A stretch of 64,000 bases of DNA, from contig NZ_JASZYE010000001.1 in NCBI RefSeq assembly GCF_030317145.1, forward strand, positions 1,364,001 to 1,428,000, given 5' to 3'. This stretch comes from Variovorax flavidus (GTDB taxonomy: Bacteria; Pseudomonadota; Gammaproteobacteria; Burkholderiales; Burkholderiaceae_C). The notes under the pieces are model-generated. The model was not told the origin of the DNA. It searched no databases and saw nothing but the letters and a program-made list of their open reading frames with translations. Position 1 is the stretch's first letter; each line of letters starts with the position of its first letter. The translations under genes and the position numbers were made by a program. Below, in pieces: positions 1 through 7,743 of the stretch.

Positions 1-327
1 CTTCTTGTAGAGCGCCGGCGCGGTCGCCATGCCCATGTGGTGGATCAGGATGGTGTAGCCGTTGGGCGGCGCCTTGGCGACGCGTGCCGGCGCAATCGTG
101 CCGCCAGCGCCCACCGTGTTCTCGACGATCACGGTCTGCCCGAGCGACTTGCCCATGGGGATCGCCAGCATGCGCGCCACCACGTCCGTGGGGCCACCCG
201 CCGAATAAGGCACCACCAGCGTGACGGGCTTTTCCGGCCATGCGGCCTGCGCCATCGCGTTGGCCTGGATGCCCAGAAGGCCGATGCCCAGGGTTGCCCA
301 GGCGATCGCCTTCCATGTCGATTTCAT
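1..327 (-). CDS. TTT/Bug family periplasmic substrate-binding protein, N-terminal part only
   Basis: Only the first 109 residues are present; the gene runs off the left edge of the window. The start is ATG at 327 with GGAGA upstream. Residues 1-27 form a signal peptide ending in an Ala-rich AMAQAA site. The mature part begins WPEKPVTLVVPYSAGG, the hallmark of the Bug/tripartite tricarboxylate transporter receptor family, followed by a GGPTDVVARM helix and the VVENTVGAGG-type segment seen here as VIVENTVGAGG. Such proteins bind small carboxylates in the periplasm, often as orphan receptors. The ligand cannot be told. The RraA-like aldolase gene lies 115 bases upstream on the same strand, so a carboxylate or aromatic catabolic context is possible but not shown. 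Confidence 0.9.
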   Translation of the reverse strand, partial: MKSTWKAIAWATLGIGLLGIQANAMAQAAWPEKPVTLVVPYSAGGPTDVVARMLAIPMGKSLGQTVIVENTVGAGGTIAPARVAKAPPNGYTILIHHMGMATAPALYKK

Positions 328-441
328 TCTCAAGATGTCTCCTTGTTGGCCGATAGGGAACGCCCATGGTCGTCGCAGGCACGCGGCGGCGCAATCAGCG
401 TTTACAGAAGGCGGCCTTCTGTTTTCCCTAAGCCGCAGGAA

Positions 442-1125
442 CTACATCACGCCGAAGGTCTCCAGCGCCTGGCAGGCGCTCATGCCGCCCCGGATCGCGT
501 CGGCCACCTTGTTCTCGGTGCGCACCTTGTCCAGCGCCTTCGCCACCGCCTCGGCCTCGACCGCTCGCGGGATGACGAGCACGCCCTCGCGATCGCCGAA
601 AAGCAGGTCTCCCGGCGCGATGCGGACGCCATCGATCTCGATGCTGCAGCGGTAGTCGATCACCTGCCCACGCACGCCCTGGTCCTGCGCGTAGGTGCCG
701 CGGCAGAACACGTTGAATCCGAGCCGCTCGATCTCGTCGGCGTCACGAACGTAACCGTCCAGGATCGCACCTGCCGCCTTGAGATGCCGGGCCCGCGTGG
801 ACATCAGGCCGCCCCACAGTGCGTAGCGCAGCGAGGCGCCGGTGGCGATGTAGATCTCGCCGGGTTTCAGGTCGTCCAGCGCCTCCAGCATCAGCCCGAA
901 CGGCTTGCCGGACAACGGCCCGGCCGATCGATTGCCATCGTTGATCACATCGGCTTCGAGCACCGGCATCGCACGGCCGACGATGCGCATCGACTTCTCC
1001 AGGGGCGCAATGCCGGCCGGGAGGAATTGGTGCTGGTAGCCCATCGCGTCGAGCACATCGCCCACCGCGGCAACGAAGAGCTCGTCGCGGATTTGCTGGA
1101 ACAGGGTGAGGTCGTTGTCTGTCAT
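442..1125 (-). CDS. RraA family protein, probable 4-hydroxy-4-methyl-2-oxoglutarate aldolase-like
   Basis: A protein of 227 residues, the usual size for the RraA/HMG-aldolase family. The conserved core is visible as YALWGGLMSTRARHLKAAG followed by ILDGYVRDADEI, which holds the Arg-Asp pair that binds substrate and metal in HMG/CHA aldolases, and the late GDREGVLVIPR motif. Family members are either pyruvate aldolases of the protocatechuate 4,5-cleavage route or RNase E regulators. The intact R-D motif and association with a TTT receptor gene favour the aldolase. Start ATG at 1125 has GGAGACGAG just before it. It points the same way as phaC-phaA but is separated from phaA by a terminator hairpin. 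Confidence 0.85.
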   Translation of the reverse strand: MTDNDLTLFQQIRDELFVAAVGDVLDAMGYQHQFLPAGIAPLEKSMRIVGRAMPVLEADVINDGNRSAGPLSGKPFGLMLEALDDLKPGEIYIATGASLRYALWGGLMSTRARHLKAAGAILDGYVRDADEIERLGFNVFCRGTYAQDQGVRGQVIDYRCSIEIDGVRIAPGDLLFGDREGVLVIPRAVEAEAVAKALDKVRTENKVADAIRGGMSACQALETFGVM

Positions 1126-1163
1126 CTCGTCTCCATCAGGGTTTCAACTTCGATCCGGAAACT

Positions 1164-1193
1164 AAAAAGCCGCGTCCGAAGACGCGGCTTTTT
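1164..1193 (-). terminator. Rho-independent terminator downstream of phaA
   Basis: Perfect 13-base arms AAAAAGCCGCGTC and GACGCGGCTTTTT with a CGAA-type tetraloop. Read on the minus strand it follows the phaA stop by 20 bases and ends in a T run, so it should end the phaC-phaA transcript before the RraA-like gene. Confidence 0.85.
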
Positions 1194-1212
1194 CACATGG
1201 AAGCAATTGCGC

Positions 1213-2391
1213 TCAACGCTCGATCGTCAGCGCCACGCCCATGCCACCGCCGATGCAGAGGGATGCAATGCCCTTCTTGGCGTTCTGCCGCTGCATTTCG
1301 TGCAGCAAGGTCACAAGGATGCGGCAACCCGATGCACCGATCGGGTGCCCGATGGCGATGGCGCCGCCGTTCACGTTGACCTTGTTCACATCCCAGCCCA
1401 TTTCGCGATTCACGGCACAGGCCTGTGCGGCAAAGGCTTCGTTGATCTCGAGCACATCGAGGTCCTGCGGCTTCCAGCCGGCGCGCTGCAGCGCCTTCTG
1501 CGAAGCCGGCACCGGGCCCATGCCCATGAACGCCGGATCGAGACCCGTACTCGCGTAGCTGGCGATGCGGCCGAGCGGCTTGAGGCCGAGCGCAGCGGCC
1601 TTCTTGGCGGTCATCACCAGCACGGCGGCGGCACCGTCGTTCAGGCCCGACGCATTGCCGGCCGTCACTCCGCCGGCCTTGTCGAAAGCGGGGCGCAGGC
1701 CGGCCAGGACTTCGGCGCTAGTCTTGCGGTTGATGAATTCGTCCTTGTCGAAGACGATCGGATCGCCCTTCTTCTGCGGGATGTTGACCGCGACGATCTC
1801 ATCCTTGAATTTGCCCGCGTCCTGCGCGGCAGCGGCCTTGGTCTGGCTTCCCAGTGCCAGTTCGTCCTGCGACGCGCGGCTGATGTCGTACTTCTTCGCC
1901 ACGTTCTCGGCGGTGATGCCCATGTGGTACTGGTTGTACACGTCCCACAGGCCGTCGACGATCATGGAATCGATGAGTTTCCAGTCGCCCATGCGCTGGC
2001 CGTTGCGGGAGTTCGGCAGCACGTGCGGCGCCAGGCTCATGCTCTCCTGTCCACCTGCGATGACGATCTCGCTGTCGCCGGTCGCGACGGCTTGCGCGGC
2101 CAGCATGACGGCCTTCAGGCCCGAACCGCAGACGGCATTGATGGTGAGCGCCGGGACCGAGTTGACGATGCCGCTCTTCAGCAGTGCCTGCCGTGCCGGG
2201 TTCTGTCCGCTGCCCGCGGTCAGCACCTGGCCCATGATGACTTCGCCGACCTGGTCATTGCCGACCTTGGCGCGCGCCAGCACTTCCTTGATCACGATGG
2301 CGCCCAACTCGGTCGCCGGGATGTTGGCCAGTGATCCGCCGAACTTGCCCACGGCGGTGCGTGCGGCTGAAACGATGACGATGTCTTCCAT
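1213..2391 (-). CDS. phaA: acetyl-CoA acetyltransferase (beta-ketothiolase)
   Basis: A 392-residue biosynthetic thiolase that condenses two acetyl-CoA to acetoacetyl-CoA, the first step of polyhydroxybutyrate synthesis. All active-site elements are present: nucleophile Cys88 in NAVCGSGLKAV, His349 in GHPIGASG and Cys379 in CIGGGMG. Length matches the Zoogloea/Cupriavidus PhaA family. Start ATG at 2391 has GGAGAGCACACC upstream. It lies 43 bases downstream of phaC on the same strand and is followed by a clear terminator, so phaC-phaA form an operon. No acetoacetyl-CoA reductase (phaB) is in the window. Confidence 0.95.
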   Translation of the reverse strand: MEDIVIVSAARTAVGKFGGSLANIPATELGAIVIKEVLARAKVGNDQVGEVIMGQVLTAGSGQNPARQALLKSGIVNSVPALTINAVCGSGLKAVMLAAQAVATGDSEIVIAGGQESMSLAPHVLPNSRNGQRMGDWKLIDSMIVDGLWDVYNQYHMGITAENVAKKYDISRASQDELALGSQTKAAAAQDAGKFKDEIVAVNIPQKKGDPIVFDKDEFINRKTSAEVLAGLRPAFDKAGGVTAGNASGLNDGAAAVLVMTAKKAAALGLKPLGRIASYASTGLDPAFMGMGPVPASQKALQRAGWKPQDLDVLEINEAFAAQACAVNREMGWDVNKVNVNGGAIAIGHPIGASGCRILVTLLHEMQRQNAKKGIASLCIGGGMGVALTIER

Positions 2392-2434
2392 GGTGTGCTC
2401 TCCGATGCGTGGATTGAAATGACAGGGAAAGGGG

Positions 2435-4159
2435 TCAGGCTCGCGCCTTGACGAAACGTCCCGGCGCAGGCTCGCTCGCCTTGTAGGCGGTGCCCTTGCC
2501 GTAGGTCTTGGGTGCAGCGATCTGCTTGCCTGCGTGCATCTTGAGCCAATTGGACCAGTCGGTCCACCAGCTTCCCGGGTGCTCGGTTGCGCCTTCGAGC
2601 CATTCTTCTTGCGTCCCCGGCAGCTTGCCGTCGTCGCGAATCCAGTGGCTGCGCTTCTTCTTGGCGGGTGGATTGATCACGCCGGCAATGTGGCCGGAAG
2701 CGCCCATCACGAAGCGCTTCTTGCCCGTCAGCAGCTGCGTCGATGCATAGGCGCCGCCGATGGGAACGATGTGGTCCTCGCGCGAGCCGTAGATGTAGAC
2801 CGGCGCCTCGATCTTGCCGAGATCCACCTGCTCACCGGCGACGGTCAGCGCGCCGGGCTCGGCCAGCTTGTTCTCGTGATACGTGTTGCGCAGATACCAG
2901 CAGTACATGGGGCCCGGCAGGTTCGTCGCGTCGCTGTTCCAGTACAGCAGGTCAAAGGGCGGAGGCGTCTCGCCCTTGAGGTAGTTGCCGACCACGTAGT
3001 TCCACACGAGGTCATTGGGGCGCAGGAAGCTGAAGGTCGAGGCGAGCTCGCCACCCTTCAGCAAGCCACCCTTTGCCATCTGCATCTCGCGGAACTGCAC
3101 GAATGCCTCGTCGATGAAGATGTCGAGCACACCGGTGTCGGTGAAGTTGAGCAAGGTGGTCAGCAAGGTTACCGAAGAGGCCGGCTGCTCGCCGCGCGCT
3201 GCCAGCACGGCCAGCGCCGTGCTCAGGATGGTGCCGCCCACGCAGAAGCCGAGCGTGTCGATCTTGCCGCCCTTCTTGTCCTGGCCCGTGATCTCCTGCG
3301 TGACGTGGATCGCCTTGATCGCCGCGTCCTCGATGTACTGGTCCCAGGTGTAGTGGTCCATCGACGAATCCGGATTGCGCCAGCTCACGACGAAGACGCG
3401 GTGCCCCTGCTCCACCGCATAGCGGATCAGCGAATTCTCGGGCTGCAGGTCGAGGATGTAGAACTTGTTGATGCACGGGGGCACCAGCAGCAGCGGACGC
3501 TCGTAGACCTTGGCAGTGAGCGGCTTGTATTCGAGCAGCTGGAACAGATCGTTCTCGAAGACCACGGCGCCTTCGGTGGTCCCGACGTTTCGGCCCACTT
3601 CGAAGGCGCTCTCGTCGGTCATGCTCAGATGGCCCTGCTGCACGTCGTGCAACAGGTTCTGGATGCCCTTGGCAATGCTCTCGCCCTGCGTCTCCAGCGC
3701 CTTCTTCTGCGCTTCGGCATTGAAGGCAAGGTAGTTGCTCGGCGATGACGCTGCCATCCACTGCTCGACGGCAAAGCGAAGGCGGGAGCGCGTCTTGTCG
3801 TCGGCTTCGACCGCCTCTGCCATGCCGAGCAGCGTGCGCGCATTGAGGAGATACACGGCTGCGGCGAAGGACGATACCGGATTGCTGCTCCAGGCCTCGC
3901 TGGCGAAGCGCTTGTCGCCGATGGTCCTGTGCGCCACGTCCTGGCGCCAGAGTTCGGTCGCCTCGCTGAGGTACTGTTGCTGCAGCTCCTGCAGCTTTTC
4001 GGTGGACAGCGAGAACTTGGGCATCTCCCAGGACATGTCATGTCCGTTGCCGCCCTTGCCCAACGACTGGAATGATTCGAGCGCCTTGCTCCATCCCTGC
4101 GTGAGCGCCTCCTGGAACGGCGCGAATGTATCGGCCGCCGTGGCGTGTTGTTGTTTCAT
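2435..4159 (-). CDS. phaC: class I poly(3-hydroxyalkanoate) synthase
   Basis: A cytoplasmic and granule-associated polymerase of 574 residues that polymerises 3-hydroxyacyl-CoA, typical of class I PhaC. The N-terminal domain (to about 200) is followed by an alpha/beta-hydrolase fold with the lipase-like box GFCVGGT (nucleophile Cys306), Asp462 in GSREDHIVP and His490 in GASGHIAGV, so the catalytic triad is complete. PPCINKFYILDL is another PhaC signature. Start ATG at 4159 is preceded by AGGAGACATC. phaA follows 43 bases downstream. The roughly 100 bases upstream, shared with the divergent small membrane protein gene, should hold the operon promoter. Confidence 0.96.
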   Translation of the reverse strand: MKQQHATAADTFAPFQEALTQGWSKALESFQSLGKGGNGHDMSWEMPKFSLSTEKLQELQQQYLSEATELWRQDVAHRTIGDKRFASEAWSSNPVSSFAAAVYLLNARTLLGMAEAVEADDKTRSRLRFAVEQWMAASSPSNYLAFNAEAQKKALETQGESIAKGIQNLLHDVQQGHLSMTDESAFEVGRNVGTTEGAVVFENDLFQLLEYKPLTAKVYERPLLLVPPCINKFYILDLQPENSLIRYAVEQGHRVFVVSWRNPDSSMDHYTWDQYIEDAAIKAIHVTQEITGQDKKGGKIDTLGFCVGGTILSTALAVLAARGEQPASSVTLLTTLLNFTDTGVLDIFIDEAFVQFREMQMAKGGLLKGGELASTFSFLRPNDLVWNYVVGNYLKGETPPPFDLLYWNSDATNLPGPMYCWYLRNTYHENKLAEPGALTVAGEQVDLGKIEAPVYIYGSREDHIVPIGGAYASTQLLTGKKRFVMGASGHIAGVINPPAKKKRSHWIRDDGKLPGTQEEWLEGATEHPGSWWTDWSNWLKMHAGKQIAAPKTYGKGTAYKASEPAPGRFVKARA

Positions 4160-4262
4160 GATGTCTCCTGCGACCTCGCCTCATCAGAACGGGATTTGAG
4201 TATGCTGCATTCACGGGAGCCCCACCAGCGCGACTCCCGATACCTTCCTGAAATCATCGTCT

Positions 4263-4559
4263 ATGCACCTCGTCGTGATTGCCTGGCTCTATGTTGCCCT
4301 GATGATGGCGGTCGCAGAGGCCACCAACAGCAACGGTACCGTGCTGGGCGCGGTCTTCACCTTTCTACTCTACGGTTTGGCGCCGGTGGCACTGGTGGTT
4401 TACCTGATGGCGACGCCGGCCCGCCGCCGGGCGATCAAGGAGCGTGAGGCGGCTGAACGCGATGCCGCCATTCGGGCGGCCGCAGCGCACTCAATCGCGC
4501 CAGATGCAGGCAGCGAAGCGCCCGCTGACCCGGTCGCGCCGGTGCGAGAAAAAGCGTAA
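4263..4559 (+). CDS. small two-TM membrane protein, unknown function
   Basis: A 98-residue protein with two hydrophobic segments, about residues 3-19 and 27-50, then a basic stretch (TPARRRAIKE) and an Ala/Pro-rich acidic tail. No family function is recognised; short conserved proteins of this design occur in Burkholderiales. The gene is divergent from phaC. Its last 69 bases overlap, tail to tail, the 3' end of pgeF on the other strand, so one of the two ends is under unusual constraint. The hydrophobic pattern and divergent position support a real gene, but no clear Shine-Dalgarno precedes the ATG. Confidence 0.6.
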   Translation: MHLVVIAWLYVALMMAVAEATNSNGTVLGAVFTFLLYGLAPVALVVYLMATPARRRAIKEREAAERDAAIRAAAAHSIAPDAGSEAPADPVAPVREKA

Positions 4560-5246
4560 CGGGTTGTGCACAGTGCACCAGGCGTCGCTGCTGTCGTTGC
4601 CGTGAAGCTGCGCTACACCAGCAGCGCGCAGGCGTTGCCGCGCCAGGCCCGGCAGATCCGCCATCCATTGACCCGGCGAGCCGGCGGGCTTGAAGCATTC
4701 GCGAGCCGACGGCGCAGCCGCCTCGAACGCCGCACGAACTTCGTCACCGACCTCAAAAGCATCCGGACCGATGCAGGGGCCGAGCCAGGCCGTGATTCGC
4801 GGGACGCCGCCATCGTCCCCGAATGATTCGACCGTCCGTTCCAGAACGCCCGCGGCGAGCCCTCGCCATCCGGCATGTGCAGCGGCGACGCGGCGCCCCG
4901 TTTCATCAGTGAACAGCACCGGCAGGCAGTCGGCCACCATGATCGTGCACGCGATGCCACTTTCGACTGTTGTGCAAGCATCTGCCGCCGCGCCGTCGAC
5001 GCTGGAAAGGTCCAGCGGCGCCACATGCGTGCCATGCACCTGCTGGAGGAACACCGGCCGCGCGCCGATTGCCTGGCGCAGGATGGATCGGTTGGCCCGG
5101 ACGCGTTCGGGCTCGTCGCCGACATGGTCACCGAGGTTCAGGTCCTGGTAGCTCCCGGCAGAGACGCCGCCTGCCCGCGTCGTGCACAGCGCGTGGACGC
5201 CGGGCGGCATCGGCCAGTTCGGGACGAGCCAGTCCGGGTTGATCAC
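4491..5246 (-). CDS. pgeF: laccase-domain peptidoglycan editing factor / purine nucleoside phosphorylase (YfiH family)
   Basis: A 251-residue protein of the PgeF/YfiH/DUF152 family, which in other bacteria removes wrong amino acids from peptidoglycan precursors and whose relatives have nucleoside phosphorylase or polyphenol oxidase activity. The zinc-site pattern is intact: QQVHGTHV, VADCLPVLF, AAHAGWRGL and WLGPCIGPDAFEVG. I chose GTG at 5246 because it overlaps the stop of the upstream isomerase gene in a GTGA and puts INPDWLVPNWP at the N-terminus; the frame stays open farther upstream but only across the isomerase gene. It is probably translationally coupled to that gene. The 3' end overlaps a small convergent gene. 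Confidence 0.9.
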   Translation of the reverse strand: MINPDWLVPNWPMPPGVHALCTTRAGGVSAGSYQDLNLGDHVGDEPERVRANRSILRQAIGARPVFLQQVHGTHVAPLDLSSVDGAAADACTTVESGIACTIMVADCLPVLFTDETGRRVAAAHAGWRGLAAGVLERTVESFGDDGGVPRITAWLGPCIGPDAFEVGDEVRAAFEAAAPSARECFKPAGSPGQWMADLPGLARQRLRAAGVAQLHGNDSSDAWCTVHNPLRFFSHRRDRVSGRFAACIWRD

Positions 5247-5884
5247 GTCTCGGCGTCCGGGCAGCGCGAAGGCTGCGCCCGCTGGAATGCATCGAGCTGC
5301 ATGCAGGCCTCGAAGGCCGCCATGGTGCGCGGCAACCCGCTGAAGTCGCAGTCGAAACGCTGGCCGTTGAAGACCTGAGGCACCAGGCAGCAATCGGCCA
5401 TGGTCGGCGTGTCACCGTAGCAATAGGTGCCTGCGGGGTATTGGGCAAGCTGGCGCTCGAAGGACAGCATGCCTTCGCGCACCCAGTGCCGATACCAGGC
5501 GTTCTTGGCGTCGTCGTCGAGCTTGAGTTCACGCACGAGGTACTTGAGCACGCGCAGATTGTTCAGCGGATGGATCTCGCAGGCGATGGACTCCGACAGC
5601 GCCCGCACGTGCGCCCGGCCCACAGGATCGTGCGGCAGCAGTGCCGGCTCGGGGTAGAGCTCGTCGAGGTACTCGATGATCGCCATCGACTGCGTGAGAC
5701 GCTCGCCGTCGTCTTCCAGCAGGGGCACCAGCATGTCGGGCGAAATGGCGGCGAACGGCCCGGTCTTGTGGTCCCCGCGCGCGATGTGCACAGGGACGTA
5801 CTCGTAGTCGAGCCCCTTCAGGTTGAGCGCGATGCGCACGCGGAAGGAGGCGGAGGATCGGAAATAGTTGTGCAGCTTCATCAT
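5243..5884 (-). CDS. maiA: zeta-class glutathione S-transferase: maleylacetoacetate or maleylpyruvate isomerase
   Basis: A 213-residue glutathione-dependent cis-trans isomerase. The zeta-class signature SSASFRVRIALNLKG lies at residues 9-24, with the start chosen as MMKLHNYFRSS (ATG at 5884; the next ATG at 5881 is equally possible). The C-terminal helical domain has the family DxxLVPQVFN-type motif, here DCCLVPQVFNGQRF. Enzymes of this group isomerise maleylacetoacetate (tyrosine/homogentisate route) or maleylpyruvate (gentisate route; NagL). A fumarylpyruvate/fumarylacetoacetate hydrolase gene is divergent 100 bases away, the partner step in either route, so the pathway is supported but the exact substrate is open. 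Confidence 0.88.
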   Translation of the reverse strand: MMKLHNYFRSSASFRVRIALNLKGLDYEYVPVHIARGDHKTGPFAAISPDMLVPLLEDDGERLTQSMAIIEYLDELYPEPALLPHDPVGRAHVRALSESIACEIHPLNNLRVLKYLVRELKLDDDAKNAWYRHWVREGMLSFERQLAQYPAGTYCYGDTPTMADCCLVPQVFNGQRFDCDFSGLPRTMAAFEACMQLDAFQRAQPSRCPDAET

Positions 5885-5985
5885 CCGGCAAGCATAGCCT
5901 CGCGCAGCGGCCGGGGCCATTCCCCGCGGCATCCGGCCCTGCCCTCTGGCACACTGCCGTTTTCGCTGAAAAGGACGTTTTTTCC

Positions 5986-6687
5986 ATGGCTTCCGAGTAC
6001 GTTTTCACCCCCCACCCCGTCGTGTCGATTCCCGTGGTCGGCCAAACCACGCGCTTTCCGGTGCACCGCATTTACTGCGTGGGCCGGAACTACGAGGAGC
6101 ACGCGAAGGAAATGGGCTTTACCGGCCGCGAGCCGCCCTTCTTCTTCATGAAGCCGGCCGATGCCGTGGTGGTGGTGGATGCCGGCACGACCGGCACCAT
6201 GGCCTACCCGACCCTCACCAAGAATCTGCACCATGAGATCGAACTCGTGGCGGCCATCGGAACGGGCGGAAAGAACATCAAGGCGGCCGATGCGCACAAG
6301 CACATCTACGGCTACGCGGTCGGCCTGGACATGACGCGCCGCGACCTGCAGAACGACATGAAGAAGCAAGGCCGCCCATGGGACATCGGCAAGAGCTTCG
6401 AACAAAGCGCGCCGATCGGCCCGATCGTCCCGGTCGCACAGGCTGGTGATGTCGAGAACGCCGAGATCTCCGTGCAGGTGGGAGGCACCGACCGCCAGCG
6501 CAGCAATGTGAGCAAGCTGATTTGGAACATTGGCGAGACCATCGAGCACCTCTCGGCCGCATGGGAACTGCAGCCCGGCGACCTGATCTTCACGGGCACC
6601 CCGGAAGGCGTTGCCGCCGTGGTGGCCGGCGACACGCTGGTCGGCGAGATCACTGGGCTGCCGGCACTGACAGTCAAGGTCGTCTGA
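5986..6687 (+). CDS. fumarylacetoacetate hydrolase family protein, likely fumarylpyruvate hydrolase
   Basis: A 233-residue single-domain FAH-fold enzyme that cleaves the C-C bond of a fumaryl-keto acid. Visible motifs are VGRNYEEHAKEMG, the metal-binding ELVAAIG segment and GYAVGLDMTRRDLQ, and the C-terminal GDLIFTGTPEGV. The GYAVGLDMTRRDLQ segment and FMKPADAVV spacing resemble NagK-type fumarylpyruvate hydrolases of the gentisate pathway more than eukaryotic-type two-domain FAH; this is family reasoning. It is divergent from the zeta-GST isomerase gene, so the 100-base region between them likely holds both promoters. No gentisate or homogentisate dioxygenase is in view. Confidence 0.9.
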   Translation: MASEYVFTPHPVVSIPVVGQTTRFPVHRIYCVGRNYEEHAKEMGFTGREPPFFFMKPADAVVVVDAGTTGTMAYPTLTKNLHHEIELVAAIGTGGKNIKAADAHKHIYGYAVGLDMTRRDLQNDMKKQGRPWDIGKSFEQSAPIGPIVPVAQAGDVENAEISVQVGGTDRQRSNVSKLIWNIGETIEHLSAAWELQPGDLIFTGTPEGVAAVVAGDTLVGEITGLPALTVKVV

Positions 6688-6694
6688 ACGCCCC

Positions 6695-7246
6695 ATGTTT
6701 TTGCGCGTCCCGATCAAGCACTGCAAGAACTGCGGCACCGCGGTCGTCTACCGCATTCCGGACGACGGCGACACCAAGGAGCGCGCGGTCTGCCCTGCCT
6801 GCAACACCATCCATTACGAAAATCCTCTGAACGTGGTCGGCACCATTCCCGTTCTGGGCGATCGGGTGCTGCTGTGCAAGCGCAACATCGAGCCCCGATG
6901 GGGCAAGTGGACCTTACCGGCCGGCTTCATGGAGCTCAACGAGACGACTGAACAGGGCGCGGCGCGCGAGACCGACGAGGAAGCCGGCGCCGAGTACGAA
7001 ATGGAAGGCCTCTTCGCGGTCATGAGCGTGGTGCGCGTGGGGCAGGTGCACCTGTTCTACCGCGCGAGGCTCCTGAGCGACAAGTTCGATCCGGGTCACG
7101 AAACCATCGAGGCCCGGCTCTTCACCGAGGAAGAGATTCCGTGGGAAGAGATTGCGTTCCGCACGGTCAAGGAGGCGCTGCAGCGCTATTTCGAGGACCG
7201 GCGGCGCGGCAGCTTCGACCGCGTGCACACGGTGGACATCGCATGA
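6695..7246 (+). CDS. NUDIX hydrolase with N-terminal zinc ribbon
   Basis: A 183-residue protein. Residues 6-35 carry two Cys pairs (HCKNCGTAV and [13 protein letters not shown]), a zinc ribbon like those of NudC-type and COG1051 NUDIX proteins. The NUDIX box is complete from [13 protein letters not shown] through [11 protein letters not shown], so pyrophosphohydrolase activity on a nucleotide-like substrate is expected; the substrate is not evident. It lies 7 bases after the FAH-family gene and shares an ATGA overlap with the downstream creA-like gene, so the three are probably co-transcribed, although nothing shows a shared role. Confidence 0.9.
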   Translation: MFLRVPIKHCKNCGTAVVYRIPDDGDTKERAVCPACNTIHYENPLNVVGTIPVLGDRVLLCKRNIEPRWGKWTLPAGFMELNETTEQGAARETDEEAGAEYEMEGLFAVMSVVRVGQVHLFYRARLLSDKFDPGHETIEARLFTEEEIPWEEIAFRTVKEALQRYFEDRRRGSFDRVHTVDIA

Positions 7247-7728
7247 AGTGCATTCGCGCCCTTCCCGTGCTGCCGGTCCTCCTCTTCTTCTCCGCGACCG
7301 CGGCGCTGGCGCGCGCCGAACCGGTCGGCGAAGTGGATACGGTCTTCAAGTTCATAGGCCCCGACCACAAGATCGTGGTCGAGGCCTACGACGATCCCAA
7401 AGTGAACGGTGTGACCTGCTATGTGTCGCGTGCGAAGACGGGCGGCGTCTCGGGTGCGCTCGGCCTGGCCGAGGACAAGGCCGAGGCCTCCATCGCCTGC
7501 CGGCAGGTCGGACCGGTCAGCGTGACCCAGCCATTGCCGAAGCGCGAAGAGGTCTACAGCGAGCGCCTGTCGATCCTCTTCAAGCGGCTGCGCGTCGTGC
7601 GCATGGTCGACGCGAAGCGCAACACGCTGGTCTACCTGACTTACTCCGACCTCCTCATCGACGGCTCTCCCAAGAACAGCATCACCGCGGTCCCCATCGA
7701 TCGCGCGACGCCGATCCCGCAGAAATAG
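7243..7728 (+). CDS. creA: CreA family periplasmic protein
   Basis: A 161-residue protein starting at the ATG that overlaps the NUDIX stop codon (ATGA). Residues 1-23 form a signal peptide with an ALARA-E cleavage site. The mature sequence shows the CreA pattern: an early [20 protein letters not shown] segment, a [12 protein letters not shown] motif, and the second Cys in [12 protein letters not shown], with the two cysteines likely disulfide-bonded. CreA of E. coli has no firmly known biochemical role. The next gene, an ABC exporter, starts 15 bases downstream. Confidence 0.88.
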   Translation: MKCIRALPVLPVLLFFSATAALARAEPVGEVDTVFKFIGPDHKIVVEAYDDPKVNGVTCYVSRAKTGGVSGALGLAEDKAEASIACRQVGPVSVTQPLPKREEVYSERLSILFKRLRVVRMVDAKRNTLVYLTYSDLLIDGSPKNSITAVPIDRATPIPQK

Positions 7729-7743
7729 AGCAGGCGCCACGGC

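Noticed and set aside
37..2334. Long plus-strand open frame of 765 codons
   Set aside because: It lies antisense to the RraA-like gene and phaA, both of which have clear motifs; it is an artefact of high GC. No family features.
2534..3748. 404-codon plus-strand frame
   Set aside because: Antisense shadow of phaC.
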